Part shown: in pieces, positions 24,773 through 32,668 of the stretch | How the letters are laid out: each line of letters begins with the position of its first letter | How positions within the stretch are numbered: position 1 is the first letter of the stretch | Origin: CAMLHU01 sp049680185 | GTDB lineage: Bacteria > Gemmatimonadota > Gemmatimonadetes > Gemmatimonadales > GWC2-71-9 | DNA: 64,000 nt | Reading direction: 5' to 3' | Assembly: GCA_049680185.1 (NCBI GenBank) | Contig: JBAUHI010000024.1 | Coordinates: 1-64,000 of the forward strand | Notes under the pieces: model-generated | What the model was told of the DNA's origin: nothing | The model's input: only the letters and a program-made list of their open reading frames with translations | The model's database searches: none | Translations under genes and position numbers: made by a program

Positions 24773-26641
24773 ATGACCAACCCGCTGGGGATGCTGGACT
24801 ATTTCGCGATGGAGGCGGGCGAGTACCTCGACCGCCTCCGGGAGCTCGTGGCACCGACCGAACCACCGGCCGGCCCCGAGCTGGTGCGCTTTGCCCGCGC
24901 GCTCCGCGGCAGCGCGCTGATGGCCAACCTCCAGCCCATCGCGCGGGCCGCCAACGGCCTCGAGGGACTGGCCCGCGCCGTGCGCGATGGCCAGCGCGTA
25001 TGGGACCCGGCCACCCGCACCGCAGCCGCTCGTGCGGTCGAGACCCTCACCGGCTTCGTCCAGCGTGCCGGCAAGTGGACTGAGACCGACAGCGCCCAGG
25101 CCGAAGGTCTGACGCGGGAGCTTGAGGCACTCGCCGGGCCGGCGGCCACGCCGTTCCGCGCTCCCACCGGAGCGACGGCCGCCATCGGCGCCGGTGGCGC
25201 CGGCCTCGACGCGGGCGCACGCGCCTTTGCCGCGCGGGAAGGAGCACTCATCGCAAGTGCGCTGGGTCAGGCGGCGCAGGCGCTCCGCACCGCCCCTCCC
25301 GCCAAGGACGCGATGGCCGCCCTGCTCCGCCGCATGCAACCGTTGCGCGGACTCGCCGCCTTGGGCGATCTGCCGCCGCTTCGGGATGTGCTCGATGCGG
25401 TCGACCGCGCCGTGGGAGAGCTGGGTCGCCTGCCCGCCGTCCCCATCGGCGCCGCCGACGCGTTCGAGGCCGCCGCCCAGTCGCTGACCCGCGCCGCCCG
25501 CGACGTGACCGAGCGCGGCGTGCCCGAACCCGACAGCGAAGAGGCGCAGCGCTTCGCTAAGCTCCTGCTCCAGTCGTTCGCGCCGGCCGGTGCCGCGATG
25601 TCGATCACCACACTCCTGGCCGAGGGCGGCAACATCGAACGTGGCACACTCCCGGCGACCACCGCGCCCCGTACCGACCACGTCGAGCTCATCAGCCACG
25701 GCGAATTCCTGAGCCAGGCCGCCGATGAACTCGATCGGGCCCGATCGATCGCCTCGCGCGACCTCCGGCTCTACACCATCGCCAGTTCACTCCGCGGCCT
25801 GGGCGATGCGCCGGGCGATCGGATCGCCGACTTCGCCGGCCTCGCGCGTGACCTCATTGCCCACGGGATGGCCGGCAGCGCCCAGCAGGACTTTGCCGCC
25901 GCCCTCCGGAACGCTGGTACAGCGTTGCAGGCCATTCCCGGCACCGGTCCCGATGCCACGCTCGCCACCGCGCTCAATGCGGTCATCACGAGCCTGCTCG
26001 CCTTGGGCCAGGAAGCGGCGGCGCCGATGCCTCCCGCCGCCGCGTTGGCTCCCGCATCGGATGACCTGTCGCGCTGGATGGGAAGCGTTCCCGCTGCCGC
26101 ACCGACATCGGTGGCAGTGGTCGAACCGATCGCACCGCCGCCACGGGCGCCTGAGTTCCACCGGAACCCCGCCGCAATGGCCCCCGAGGCGGATGGCGTG
26201 ATGGCGCTGGCCTCGCCGAGCGGATGGTCCGAGTCATCCGACGATCTGGCCGGGAGCTTCGTCTCCTACGCTCGGCTCACCCGTGCGGGGAAGACGGTCG
26301 CTCCGTCGATCGATGCCTTGATCGCGGGCGGTGCCATCGCAGCGGCGCCGATCTCGACGCCCATCGCGGCGCCGACCCCAGTTGCGCCAGCGCCGGTCGC
26401 TCCGATTCCGGTAGCCCCGGCACCGATCCCTGCGCCCGCTCCCATGCCAGCGGCCGCCGCTCCAGCCGGCACCGTGGTGGACATCACGACGCTCTGTTAC
26501 TCCGGCCGCTCGGCGCTCGCCCGCGCCCTCGAAGTGCGTCGCGAACTGCAGGACGTGCTGAGTGGACGCGGTGGTGCCATGCGCCCCATCCTCGATGAGC
26601 TCCTCGACCTGATCGAGCTGGCCGCCCAGCCCGACGCTTGA
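24773..26641 (+). CDS. Hpt-like domain protein lacking the phospho-acceptor His
   Basis: The product has 622 residues and is very Ala/Pro-rich. Residues about 10-110 resemble a histidine phosphotransfer (Hpt) domain of the CheA/two-component type, with FAMEAGEYLDRLREL at the start and ARALRGSALMANLQPIARAA in the place of the usual H-T-L-K-G-S helix. The phosphorylated histidine position is an Arg here, so phosphotransfer by this domain is unlikely. A long middle part is helical, and residues 430-570 include an Ala/Pro-rich linker. The last helix region (ALARALEVRRELQDVLSGRG) is helical again. No kinase or receiver domain is present. ATG 24773 follows GAGG-like sequence and a good promoter. 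It could be a scaffold for chemotaxis-like or stress signalling; no partner is nearby. Confidence 0.6.
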   Translation: MTNPLGMLDYFAMEAGEYLDRLRELVAPTEPPAGPELVRFARALRGSALMANLQPIARAANGLEGLARAVRDGQRVWDPATRTAAARAVETLTGFVQRAGKWTETDSAQAEGLTRELEALAGPAATPFRAPTGATAAIGAGGAGLDAGARAFAAREGALIASALGQAAQALRTAPPAKDAMAALLRRMQPLRGLAALGDLPPLRDVLDAVDRAVGELGRLPAVPIGAADAFEAAAQSLTRAARDVTERGVPEPDSEEAQRFAKLLLQSFAPAGAAMSITTLLAEGGNIERGTLPATTAPRTDHVELISHGEFLSQAADELDRARSIASRDLRLYTIASSLRGLGDAPGDRIADFAGLARDLIAHGMAGSAQQDFAAALRNAGTALQAIPGTGPDATLATALNAVITSLLALGQEAAAPMPPAAALAPASDDLSRWMGSVPAAAPTSVAVVEPIAPPPRAPEFHRNPAAMAPEADGVMALASPSGWSESSDDLAGSFVSYARLTRAGKTVAPSIDALIAGGAIAAAPISTPIAAPTPVAPAPVAPIPVAPAPIPAPAPMPAAAAPAGTVVDITTLCYSGRSALARALEVRRELQDVLSGRGGAMRPILDELLDLIELAAQPDA

Positions 26642-26648
26642 GGCGGCA

Positions 26649-27677
26649 GTGACCGCCCCCGGCACCCCGCCCAGTCGCTCCGGTCGCCGCGGCGCCATCA
26701 TCGCGCTCGGCATCGTCGTCTCCGCTGGCGCACTCTGGTGGGCGCTCCGCGGCGTCGCGTGGGGAGACATCCGGGCCCGCCTCGACGATCTCCATCCCTG
26801 GACCCTTCTCGCCGCAGTCGCCGTCGCCACCAGCACCTTCCCGATCCGCGCCTGGCGCTGGAAATACCTCCTCCGCACCGACGCCGGCCAGACCCTCTCC
26901 TGGCCGGCGCGCTGGCATCCGGTCGCGATCGGGTTCATGGCCAACAACATCCTCCCCGCCCGCCTGGGCGAGATCGTCCGCTGTTACACCGTGAGCCAAC
27001 TGGCGCCGGTCAGGTTCACCGCCTCCCTCACCTCCGTCGCGGTAGAACGCGTCTTCGATGCACTCACCCTCGCGGCACTCTTCGCCATCGCACTCCTCGG
27101 CCCCGGCGTCCCGCACGGGATGGCCATCGCGGACAAGGTGCGCTTCGTGGGGCTCGCCGGCGTCGTCGCCCTGATCGTGCTCACTGCCGCCGCGTTCCGC
27201 CCCGCACTTGCAGAGCGGGCCTTTCGGGCGTGCCTTCCGCACGGAACGGTCGCCGATCGCCTCACCGCACTCTTCCGCGGACTGCTCGATGGGCTCACTG
27301 CATTGCACGACCCGCGACGGCTCCTGCCGGTGATCGCCGGCTCGGTGCTCCTCTGGGTGGTCAACGCCTGGGGCTTTGCGCTCGCATTCGCTGCCTTCGG
27401 CCTCCCGGGAGATCTCTGGACCGCGCTCATCGTACAGACCTTCGTGGTCTTTGCCGTGGCGGCACCATCCACGCCCGGCTATGTCGGCGTCCTTGAATCC
27501 GCCGTGATCCTGGGATTGGCACTCTACGGCGTGCCGAAGGACGCGGCCTTCGCCGCTGCAGCCGCCTATCACGTCACCACCTTCATTCCGATCATAGCCC
27601 TCGGCGCGTGGTCGCTGGCACGCACCGGTCTTTCCTTGGGCGAGCTCCGCGCCGCTTCCGCCGCACCCGCACAATGA
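26649..27677 (+). CDS. Flippase-like membrane protein (LPG synthase TM-region/UPF0104 family)
   Basis: The 342-residue product has about eight hydrophobic helices and matches the TM region of lysylphosphatidylglycerol synthase (AglD/UPF0104): LRGVAWGDIRARL, LRTDAG, FMANNILPARLGEIVRCYTV, AVERVFDALTLAALF and the C-terminal APSTPGYVGVLESAVI. It has no soluble lysyl-transfer domain. Family members are proposed to flip lipids or glycolipids across the membrane. The GTG start at 26649 is seven bases after the previous stop, and the end overlaps ispE by four bases. Specific lipid substrate is unknown. Confidence 0.8.
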   Translation: MTAPGTPPSRSGRRGAIIALGIVVSAGALWWALRGVAWGDIRARLDDLHPWTLLAAVAVATSTFPIRAWRWKYLLRTDAGQTLSWPARWHPVAIGFMANNILPARLGEIVRCYTVSQLAPVRFTASLTSVAVERVFDALTLAALFAIALLGPGVPHGMAIADKVRFVGLAGVVALIVLTAAAFRPALAERAFRACLPHGTVADRLTALFRGLLDGLTALHDPRRLLPVIAGSVLLWVVNAWGFALAFAAFGLPGDLWTALIVQTFVVFAVAAPSTPGYVGVLESAVILGLALYGVPKDAAFAAAAAYHVTTFIPIIALGAWSLARTGLSLGELRAASAAPAQ

Positions 27678-28534
27678 CCGATCACGTGAGCCGGTCGGCC
27701 CCAGCCAAGCTCAACCTCTTCCTCCGCGTGTTGGCGCGGGAGACCGAAGGCTTCCATTCGATCGAGACGCTCTTCTGTCGACTCGACCTCGCCGATGAAC
27801 TGACCGCTGAGCGCCAAAGCGGGCGGGAGGTGACGCTCGAGGTGAAGGGCGCGGACACCGGCCCCGAGGCGGAGAATCTCGCGGTGCGTGCGACACGGCT
27901 CGTCCTCGAGGCCACCGGTCAACGCTTCGGGGTCCATCTGACGCTCACCAAGCGGATCCCGATCCAGGCTGGATTGGGTGGCGGATCGAGCGATGCCGCG
28001 GCGGCGTTGCACGCCGTGAATGAGCTCGCCGGCAACGCCGTCCCCCGCCACGAACTGCTCCAGTTCGCCGCGCGCCTCGGCAGCGACGTCCCGTTCTTCA
28101 CGGCAGGCGCATCGCTGGCGCTCGGGTGGGGCCGAGGGGAGCGGATGCTGACGCTTCCTGCCCTTCCCCACGCACCAGGACTTCTGGTGATCGCCGAGCG
28201 CGGCGTCCAGACGGCAGAGGCATATCAGTGGGTCGATGCCGCACGCGATGGCGGCGGCCGACGGGGCTCAGTGGCACTCGACGCCGCGAGCCTCTCCACG
28301 TGGGGCGATGTCGCGCGGATGGCCGGGAACGATTTCGAATCACCGGTCTTCAGCCGGAGACCGGAGGTCCGCGCCGCGTTCGAGGTGCTCGCCACCACCC
28401 ATCCGCTGGTCTGCCGGATGAGCGGCTCGGGATCGGCGCTCTTCGCGATCTACCGGACCCCACGCGATCGGGATGATGCGAAGATGATGATGGGCAGGAA
28501 GCACGGGGCGTTGGTGGACTTCCAGACTGCATAG
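27674..28534 (+). CDS. ispE: 4-diphosphocytidyl-2-C-methyl-D-erythritol kinase
   Basis: IspE phosphorylates CDP-ME in the methylerythritol-phosphate route to isoprenoids. This GHMP kinase of 286 residues shows the substrate motif SAPAKLNLFLRV, the ATP-binding loop IPIQAGLGGGSSDAAAALH, SDVPFF and the C-terminal CRMSGSGSALFAI. The ATG start overlaps the flippase-like gene by four bases. As in many bacteria it is followed by a tRNA-Gln gene and prs. The terminal 25 residues are charged (RDRDDAKMMMGRKHG). Confidence 0.95.
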   Translation: MTDHVSRSAPAKLNLFLRVLARETEGFHSIETLFCRLDLADELTAERQSGREVTLEVKGADTGPEAENLAVRATRLVLEATGQRFGVHLTLTKRIPIQAGLGGGSSDAAAALHAVNELAGNAVPRHELLQFAARLGSDVPFFTAGASLALGWGRGERMLTLPALPHAPGLLVIAERGVQTAEAYQWVDAARDGGGRRGSVALDAASLSTWGDVARMAGNDFESPVFSRRPEVRAAFEVLATTHPLVCRMSGSGSALFAIYRTPRDRDDAKMMMGRKHGALVDFQTA

Positions 28535-28634
28535 CGCTCGAGGTGGTGCGACCTTTCCCGCCTGGGAGAGGGGCCGGGGATGAACATTCAATCTGGGAGC
28601 GGAGTCAGGGGGATAAGCGTGACGCGGCTCCGCC

Positions 28635-28663
28635 TTCCCGTAACCCGATAGACGGCTTACGTT
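28635..28663 (+). promoter_or_regulatory. Possible promoter of tRNA-Gln
   Basis: TTCCCG (28635-28640) and TACGTT (28658-28663) are spaced 17 bases and would start transcription close to the 5' end of tRNA-Gln at 28672. The boxes are weak matches. Confidence 0.4.
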
Positions 28664-28671
28664 TACCGCAC

Positions 28672-28742
28672 TGGCCCCTCGTCCAATGGCAGGACAGCAG
28701 ACTTTGGATCTGCGAATGGTGGTTCGAGTCCACCGGGGCCAA
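28672..28742 (+). tRNA. tRNA-Gln, anticodon UUG
   Basis: The acceptor arm TGGCCCC (28672-28678) pairs with GGGGCCA (28735-28741), with discriminator A at 28742. The anticodon stem GCAGA/TCTGC encloses loop CTTTGGA with anticodon TTG, reading CAA. The T-arm GGTGGTTCGAGTCCACC is regular. CCA is not encoded. ispE-tRNA-Gln-prs is a common bacterial order. Confidence 0.95.
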
Positions 28743-28752
28743 CTTCGGAGTC

Positions 28753-28846
28753 GGATGGACGGATGGTCGGATAGACGGATGGACCGCCGATGCCGGTCTC
28801 ACTGTTCGACCAGCGACCATCCGACCCTCCGTCCATCCGACCATTC
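28753..28846. repeat. Inverted array of octamers behind tRNA-Gln
   Basis: The left arm has four 8-base units (GGATGGAC, GGATGGTC, GGATAGAC, GGATGGAC; 28753-28784). After about 30 bases the right arm has four inverted units (GACCATCC, GACCCTCC, GTCCATCC, GACCATTC; 28815-28846). The design equals the heptamer array at 2824-2899, but the unit and length differ. It lies between tRNA-Gln and the prs promoter. Confidence 0.85.
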
Positions 28847-28853
28847 GTGCGAG

Positions 28854-28882
28854 TTGACCTAACCCCCAGTCCCCGCTTACTT
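28854..28882 (+). promoter_or_regulatory. prs: Sigma-70-like promoter of prs
   Basis: TTGACC (28854-28859) and TTACTT (28877-28882) are spaced 17 bases. Transcription would start near 28889, leaving only about 6 bases before the ATG at 28895, where no Shine-Dalgarno sequence is present. Confidence 0.6.
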
Positions 28883-28894
28883 TCCGGGCTCTTT

Positions 28895-29848
28895 ATGACG
28901 GACATTTCGCTCTCGCGCAGCCAGATGCTGCTGCTCAGCGGCTCGGCCAACCGGCCGCTCGCTGAAGAGGTGGCGGCCCAGTTGGGTCAGCCGCTCTGTC
29001 GGGTCACGGTGCGGCGCTTCGCCGACGGCGAACTGTTCGTCAAGATCGACGAGAATGTCCGTGGGCGGGATGTCTACATCATCCAGCCCACCAATCCGCC
29101 GGCCGAGAACATCATCGAGCTCCTGCTCCTGATGGATGCGGCCAAACGGGCCAGTGCGGCGCGGGTGACGCCGGTGATCCCCTACTTCGGGTACGCCCGG
29201 CAGGACCGCAAGGATCAGCCCCGCGTCGCGATCAGCGCCAAGCTGATGGCCAACATGGTGTCGCTGGCGGGGGCGGATCGGGTGCTGGCGATCGACTTTC
29301 ACCAGCACCAGCTGCAGGGGTTCTTCGACCTGCCGGTGGACCACCTGTACGCGGCCCCGGTGTTCGTGAACCACTACCGGCAGAAGTCGCTGCGCGACCT
29401 CGTGGTGGTGGCGCCGGATGTCGGATCGGCCAAGATGGCGCGAGGGTTCGCGAAGCGGCTCAACGGTTCGATCGCCATCATCGACAAGCGGCGCCCGTCG
29501 GCCAACGTGGCCGAGGTGGTGAACGTCGTCGGTGAGGTGGCCGGGAAGGACTGCATCATCCCGGACGACATGATCGACACCGGCGGCACCATGGCCGAGG
29601 CGGTCCACGCGCTCAAGCGCCTCGGTGCCGAGGATATCTACATCTGCGCCACCCACGCCCTGCTTTCGGGGCCCGCGGTGGAGCGATTGATGGCCTCACC
29701 GGTGAAGGAAGTGGCGGTCACCAACACGATCGCGATCCCGCCGGAGCGGCAGTTCGACCGATTGAAGGTCCTTTCGATCGCGGGCCTGGTGGCCAAGGCG
29801 ATCGGCTACACGCACAGCGACCAATCCGTGAGTTCGCTGTTCGACTGA
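28895..29848 (+). CDS. prs: Ribose-phosphate pyrophosphokinase
   Basis: The enzyme makes 5-phosphoribosyl 1-pyrophosphate from ribose 5-phosphate and ATP for nucleotide, histidine and tryptophan synthesis. The 317-residue product is regular: RFADGELFVKIDENVRGRDVY, the flexible loop PYFGYARQDRKDQPR, AIDFHQHQLQGFFDLPVDHL and the PRPP-binding DDMIDTGGTMAEAVHAL. The ATG at 28895 fits the family and sits only six bases after the predicted transcription start; no ribosome-binding site is visible. It leads the run prs-rplY-pth. Confidence 0.97.
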   Translation: MTDISLSRSQMLLLSGSANRPLAEEVAAQLGQPLCRVTVRRFADGELFVKIDENVRGRDVYIIQPTNPPAENIIELLLLMDAAKRASAARVTPVIPYFGYARQDRKDQPRVAISAKLMANMVSLAGADRVLAIDFHQHQLQGFFDLPVDHLYAAPVFVNHYRQKSLRDLVVVAPDVGSAKMARGFAKRLNGSIAIIDKRRPSANVAEVVNVVGEVAGKDCIIPDDMIDTGGTMAEAVHALKRLGAEDIYICATHALLSGPAVERLMASPVKEVAVTNTIAIPPERQFDRLKVLSIAGLVAKAIGYTHSDQSVSSLFD

Positions 29849-29864
29849 CACGAAGGGCAGACGT

Positions 29865-30566
29865 ATGGCCAAGCACATGACGTTGTCGGCAGAGACGCGC
29901 CAGACCAAGGGCAAGGGCGCCGCACGCTCCATCCGCCGCGCCGGCCAGGTGCCAGCGGTGATCTACGGCCACGGCCGCGCCACGGAGTCGCTGGCACTCG
30001 ATGACCTGATGCTACAGAAGGTGCTGATGACGGCCCACGGCAGCACCCTCCTCGACGTCGCGATCGACGGACGGGCGCCGGTCAAGGCCCTGCTCCGCGA
30101 GGTCCAGCGCGACGCGCTCAAGCCGACGACGGTGCTGCACGTGGATCTGTTCGAGGTCCGGGCCGATGAGAAGATCACCGTGGAGGTGGCGGTGCGCCTC
30201 ACCGGCACCGCCGACGGTGTCCGCAACGGCGGCGGCGTGCTCGACCACACGTTGCGCGAGCTCACCATCAAGGTGTTGCCCGGCAACATCCCGGAGCACA
30301 TCGAGGTCGATGTCACGCCGCTGATGATCGGCCACGCGGTCCACGTTCGGGACATCAAGCTCCCCAACGTCGAGATCCTCAACGCCGAGGGCCTCACGGT
30401 CTGCGTCGTGGTGCCGCCGCGCACCGAAGAGGTCGTGGCCCCGGTGGGCGAGCCGGTCACCACCGCCGAGCCGGAGCTCATCCGAAAGGCCAAGGCCGAG
30501 GGCGAGGAAGGCGAAGGCGCCGAGGCCGCGGCCCCGGCCGCCGGAGCCAAGCCGCCGAAGAGCTGA
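29865..30566 (+). CDS. rplY: 50S ribosomal protein L25/general stress protein Ctc
   Basis: L25 of the long TL5/CTC type binds 5S rRNA. The 233-residue product has the N-terminal L25 beta-barrel (LSAETRQTKGKGAARSIRRA, VPAVIYGHG) and the C-terminal domain (VAVRLTGTADGVRNGGGVLD, VTPLMIGHAVHVRDI), ending in a Glu/Ala-rich low-complexity tail. It begins 16 bases after prs with an AAGGGC-type ribosome-binding site and is followed within three bases by pth. Confidence 0.96.
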   Translation: MAKHMTLSAETRQTKGKGAARSIRRAGQVPAVIYGHGRATESLALDDLMLQKVLMTAHGSTLLDVAIDGRAPVKALLREVQRDALKPTTVLHVDLFEVRADEKITVEVAVRLTGTADGVRNGGGVLDHTLRELTIKVLPGNIPEHIEVDVTPLMIGHAVHVRDIKLPNVEILNAEGLTVCVVVPPRTEEVVAPVGEPVTTAEPELIRKAKAEGEEGEGAEAAAPAAGAKPPKS

Positions 30567-30569
30567 CCC

Positions 30570-31136
30570 CTGCGCGCCATCGTGGGGCTCGGCAATCCGG
30601 GCCCGGAATACGAGGGCACGCGGCACAACGCCGGCTTCTGGCTCGCCGATCACCTGGCGACCCGCTGGCAGTTCGGGCCGTTCCGCCGGGACGGCCAGGC
30701 TCGCCAGAGCGCCGGACGTCGGCAGGGCGAGGACGTGATCCTGCTCAAGCCACAGACCTACATGAACCGGAGCGGCGCCGCATTGGCGCCGCTCCGTTCG
30801 CTTGCCGGCTTCGACCCCGCCCGCGATCTCCTGGTCCTCGTCGACGACGTGGCGCTTCCGGCGGGCCGGTTCCGGCTCCGCGGCGCAGGCACCGCCGGCG
30901 GGCACAACGGGCTCAAGAGCGTCGAAGGGACCCTCCGGCGCCAGGACTATCCTCGGCTCCGGATCGGCGTCGGCCCCTTCCCTCCCGATGGCGGCGACCT
31001 GGCCGATTTTGTCCTCGCCGCGCCGCCCGCCGATGACCGCACCGCCATCACCGCGCTCTTCGACCCGATGAGCGAAGCGGTCGAGGTGTGGTTGAGTGAC
31101 GGGATCGAAGTGGCGATGAATCGGTTCAATAGATAG
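30570..31136 (+). CDS. pth: Peptidyl-tRNA hydrolase, probable CTG start
   Basis: Pth releases peptides from peptidyl-tRNA that drops off ribosomes. The catalytic set is present: Asn in GLGNPGPEYEGTRHNAGF with His in TRHNAG, Asn in TYMNRSG and Asp in VDDVALP. All Pth proteins begin with a strand like M-K-L-I-V-GLGNPG; here that strand is encoded as CTG-CGC-GCC-ATC-GTG-GGG, so the start should be CTG at 30570 (three bases after the rplY stop). The first standard start, GTG 30582, would remove part of the first beta strand. The product is 188 residues with the CTG start. The overlap-like spacing with rplY supports coupled translation. Confidence 0.93.
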   Translation: MRAIVGLGNPGPEYEGTRHNAGFWLADHLATRWQFGPFRRDGQARQSAGRRQGEDVILLKPQTYMNRSGAALAPLRSLAGFDPARDLLVLVDDVALPAGRFRLRGAGTAGGHNGLKSVEGTLRRQDYPRLRIGVGPFPPDGGDLADFVLAAPPADDRTAITALFDPMSEAVEVWLSDGIEVAMNRFNR

Positions 31137-31199
31137 TGGCGAGCTGGAGGATCCTCACCCCCCGGCTCCGTTGGCTTGCGACTCTTCCTCACCCCCCTA

Positions 31200-31227
31200 C
31201 CCCCTCTCCACGTTCGTGGAGAGGGGG
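31200..31227. repeat. REP-like perfect hairpin
   Basis: CCCCCTCTCCA (31200-31210) and TGGAGAGGGGG (31217-31227) form an 11-bp perfect stem with a CGTTCG loop, preceded by a CT/C-rich run (TCACCCCCCTA). The arrangement resembles the dispersed CCCCTCTCC palindromes of environmental bacteria (recollection, not a search result). It sits in the 283-base gap between pth and ychF, the rest of which holds no gene that I can support. It lacks a T-run, so it is not a classical terminator. Confidence 0.6.
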
Positions 31228-31419
31228 AGCATCCAGGAGCCAAGCCCTTCAGTGCGCGATGCCGAGAGGCGCCTTCAGGCGCCGGGGAGCGGCGACGCTT
31301 CGGTGAGCATCACGCTCCGCTATGTGCCAAAACCACGCGAACGCCCTAGTTTACCGCCCCTGAAGCGATGTCCGCACCGCGCGGACCAAGACCCACGACT
31401 CACGACCCGCGATCCACTC

Positions 31420-32517
31420 ATGCTCCGCCTCGGCATCGTCGGACTTCCCAACGTCGGCAAATCGACGCTCTTCAACGCCCTCACCCAGGCGGGAGCGCTA
31501 GTCGCGAACTATCCGTTCGCCACGATCGAACCGAACACCGGCGTCGTCACGGTCCCCGACCCCCGCCTGGACGAGCTCGCCCGGCTGGTGTCCCCAGAAC
31601 GTACCGTTCCCGCCGCGGTCGAGTTCGTGGACATCGCCGGCCTGGTGAAGGGCGCCTCCCAGGGCGAAGGGCTCGGCAATCAGTTCCTGGCCACCATCCG
31701 CGAGGTCGATGCGATCGTCCACGTGGTACGCTGCTTCAGTGACGACAACATCCAGCACGTGATGGGGTCGGTCGATCCCGCGCGCGATCGCGATGTCATC
31801 AACTCGGAACTGGGCATCGCGGACCTCTCGGTGGTCGAGAAGCGCCTCGACAAGGCGGCCCGCGCCGCCAAGTCGGGCGATGCCCAGGCCAAGCTCGAGC
31901 TCGGACTCCTGGCCCGCCTGCAACCGGTCCTCGCCGACGGGAAGCCGGCCCGCGCGGTTGTGCCCACCGCCGAAGAGGCGCCGGCCTATCGCGCCTTCAC
32001 CCTCCTCACGTCGAAGCCGGTGCTCTACGCGGCCAACGTGCCGGAAGACGAGATCAACCAGGGCAACGCCTTCGTGACGGCCCTGTCCGCCGCGGTGGCC
32101 AAGGACGGCGAGACGGCCGAGATCGTCACCTTCTCCGCCCAGGTGGAGATGGAGCTCGCGGAGCTCGCCCCCGAGGAGCGCCTGCCCTTCCTCGAATCGC
32201 TCGGCCTCACCGAATCCGGGCTCGACCGCCTTGCACGCGCGGCCTATCACCTCCTCGGACTCCAGAGCTACTTCACCGCCGGCGAAAAGGAGGTCCGCGC
32301 CTGGACCATCCACCGCGGCGATCACGCCCCTCAGGCCGCCGGCGTCATTCATTCCGACTTCGAAAAGGGGTTCATCCGCGCAGAGACGGTGAGCTATGCC
32401 GATTTCATCCGGGTCGGCGGCTGGAAGGGCGCCCGCGACCAGGGGCTGGCACGCGCCGAAGGCAAGGAGTACGTGGTGCAGGATGGGGACGTGATGCTGT
32501 TCCGATTCACGAGTTGA
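31420..32517 (+). CDS. ychF: Ribosome-binding ATPase/GTPase YchF
   Basis: YchF is an Obg-family P-loop protein that in E. coli hydrolyses ATP and binds 70S ribosomes in stress responses. The G1 loop GLPNVGKST, DIAGLVKGASQGEGLGNQFL (G3 region) and the TGS domain (VRAWTIHRGDHAPQAAGVIH, RVGGWKGARDQGLARAEGKEY) are all present. The 365-residue length and ATG at 31420 match the family. It is downstream of pth and the REP-like hairpin, so the linkage may be positional rather than operonic. It precedes the GIY-YIG element. Confidence 0.95.
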   Translation: MLRLGIVGLPNVGKSTLFNALTQAGALVANYPFATIEPNTGVVTVPDPRLDELARLVSPERTVPAAVEFVDIAGLVKGASQGEGLGNQFLATIREVDAIVHVVRCFSDDNIQHVMGSVDPARDRDVINSELGIADLSVVEKRLDKAARAAKSGDAQAKLELGLLARLQPVLADGKPARAVVPTAEEAPAYRAFTLLTSKPVLYAANVPEDEINQGNAFVTALSAAVAKDGETAEIVTFSAQVEMELAELAPEERLPFLESLGLTESGLDRLARAAYHLLGLQSYFTAGEKEVRAWTIHRGDHAPQAAGVIHSDFEKGFIRAETVSYADFIRVGGWKGARDQGLARAEGKEYVVQDGDVMLFRFTS

Positions 32518-32536
32518 GGGTCGGGTGGCGGGTGGC

Positions 32537-32592
32537 CAAGGACGAGTGGACAAGGACGAGTGGACAAGGACGAGTGGACAAGGACGAGTGGC
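32537..32592. repeat. Four tandem 14-base repeats
   Basis: The unit CAAGGACGAGTGGA occurs four times head to tail (32537, 32551, 32565, 32579), with only the last base of copy 4 changed. It starts 20 bases after the ychF stop and ends about 40 bases before the left inverted repeat of the GIY-YIG element. 14 is twice the 7-base unit used elsewhere in the window. Confidence 0.9.
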
Positions 32593-32631
32593 GGGCGAAT
32601 GTATGCGCATGGGCCCTATCCGCAAACGGAA

Positions 32632-32667
32632 CGTCATCCCGAGGGAGCGAAGCGACCGAGGGATCTT
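32632..32667. repeat. Left 36-bp inverted repeat
   Basis: It begins CGTCATCCCGAGGGAG and ends GGGATCTT. Within it, the octamer CCGAGGGA occurs twice as a direct repeat. The reverse complement of bases 33020-33055 matches it at 35 of 36 positions. Confidence 0.9.
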
Positions 32668-32668
32668 T

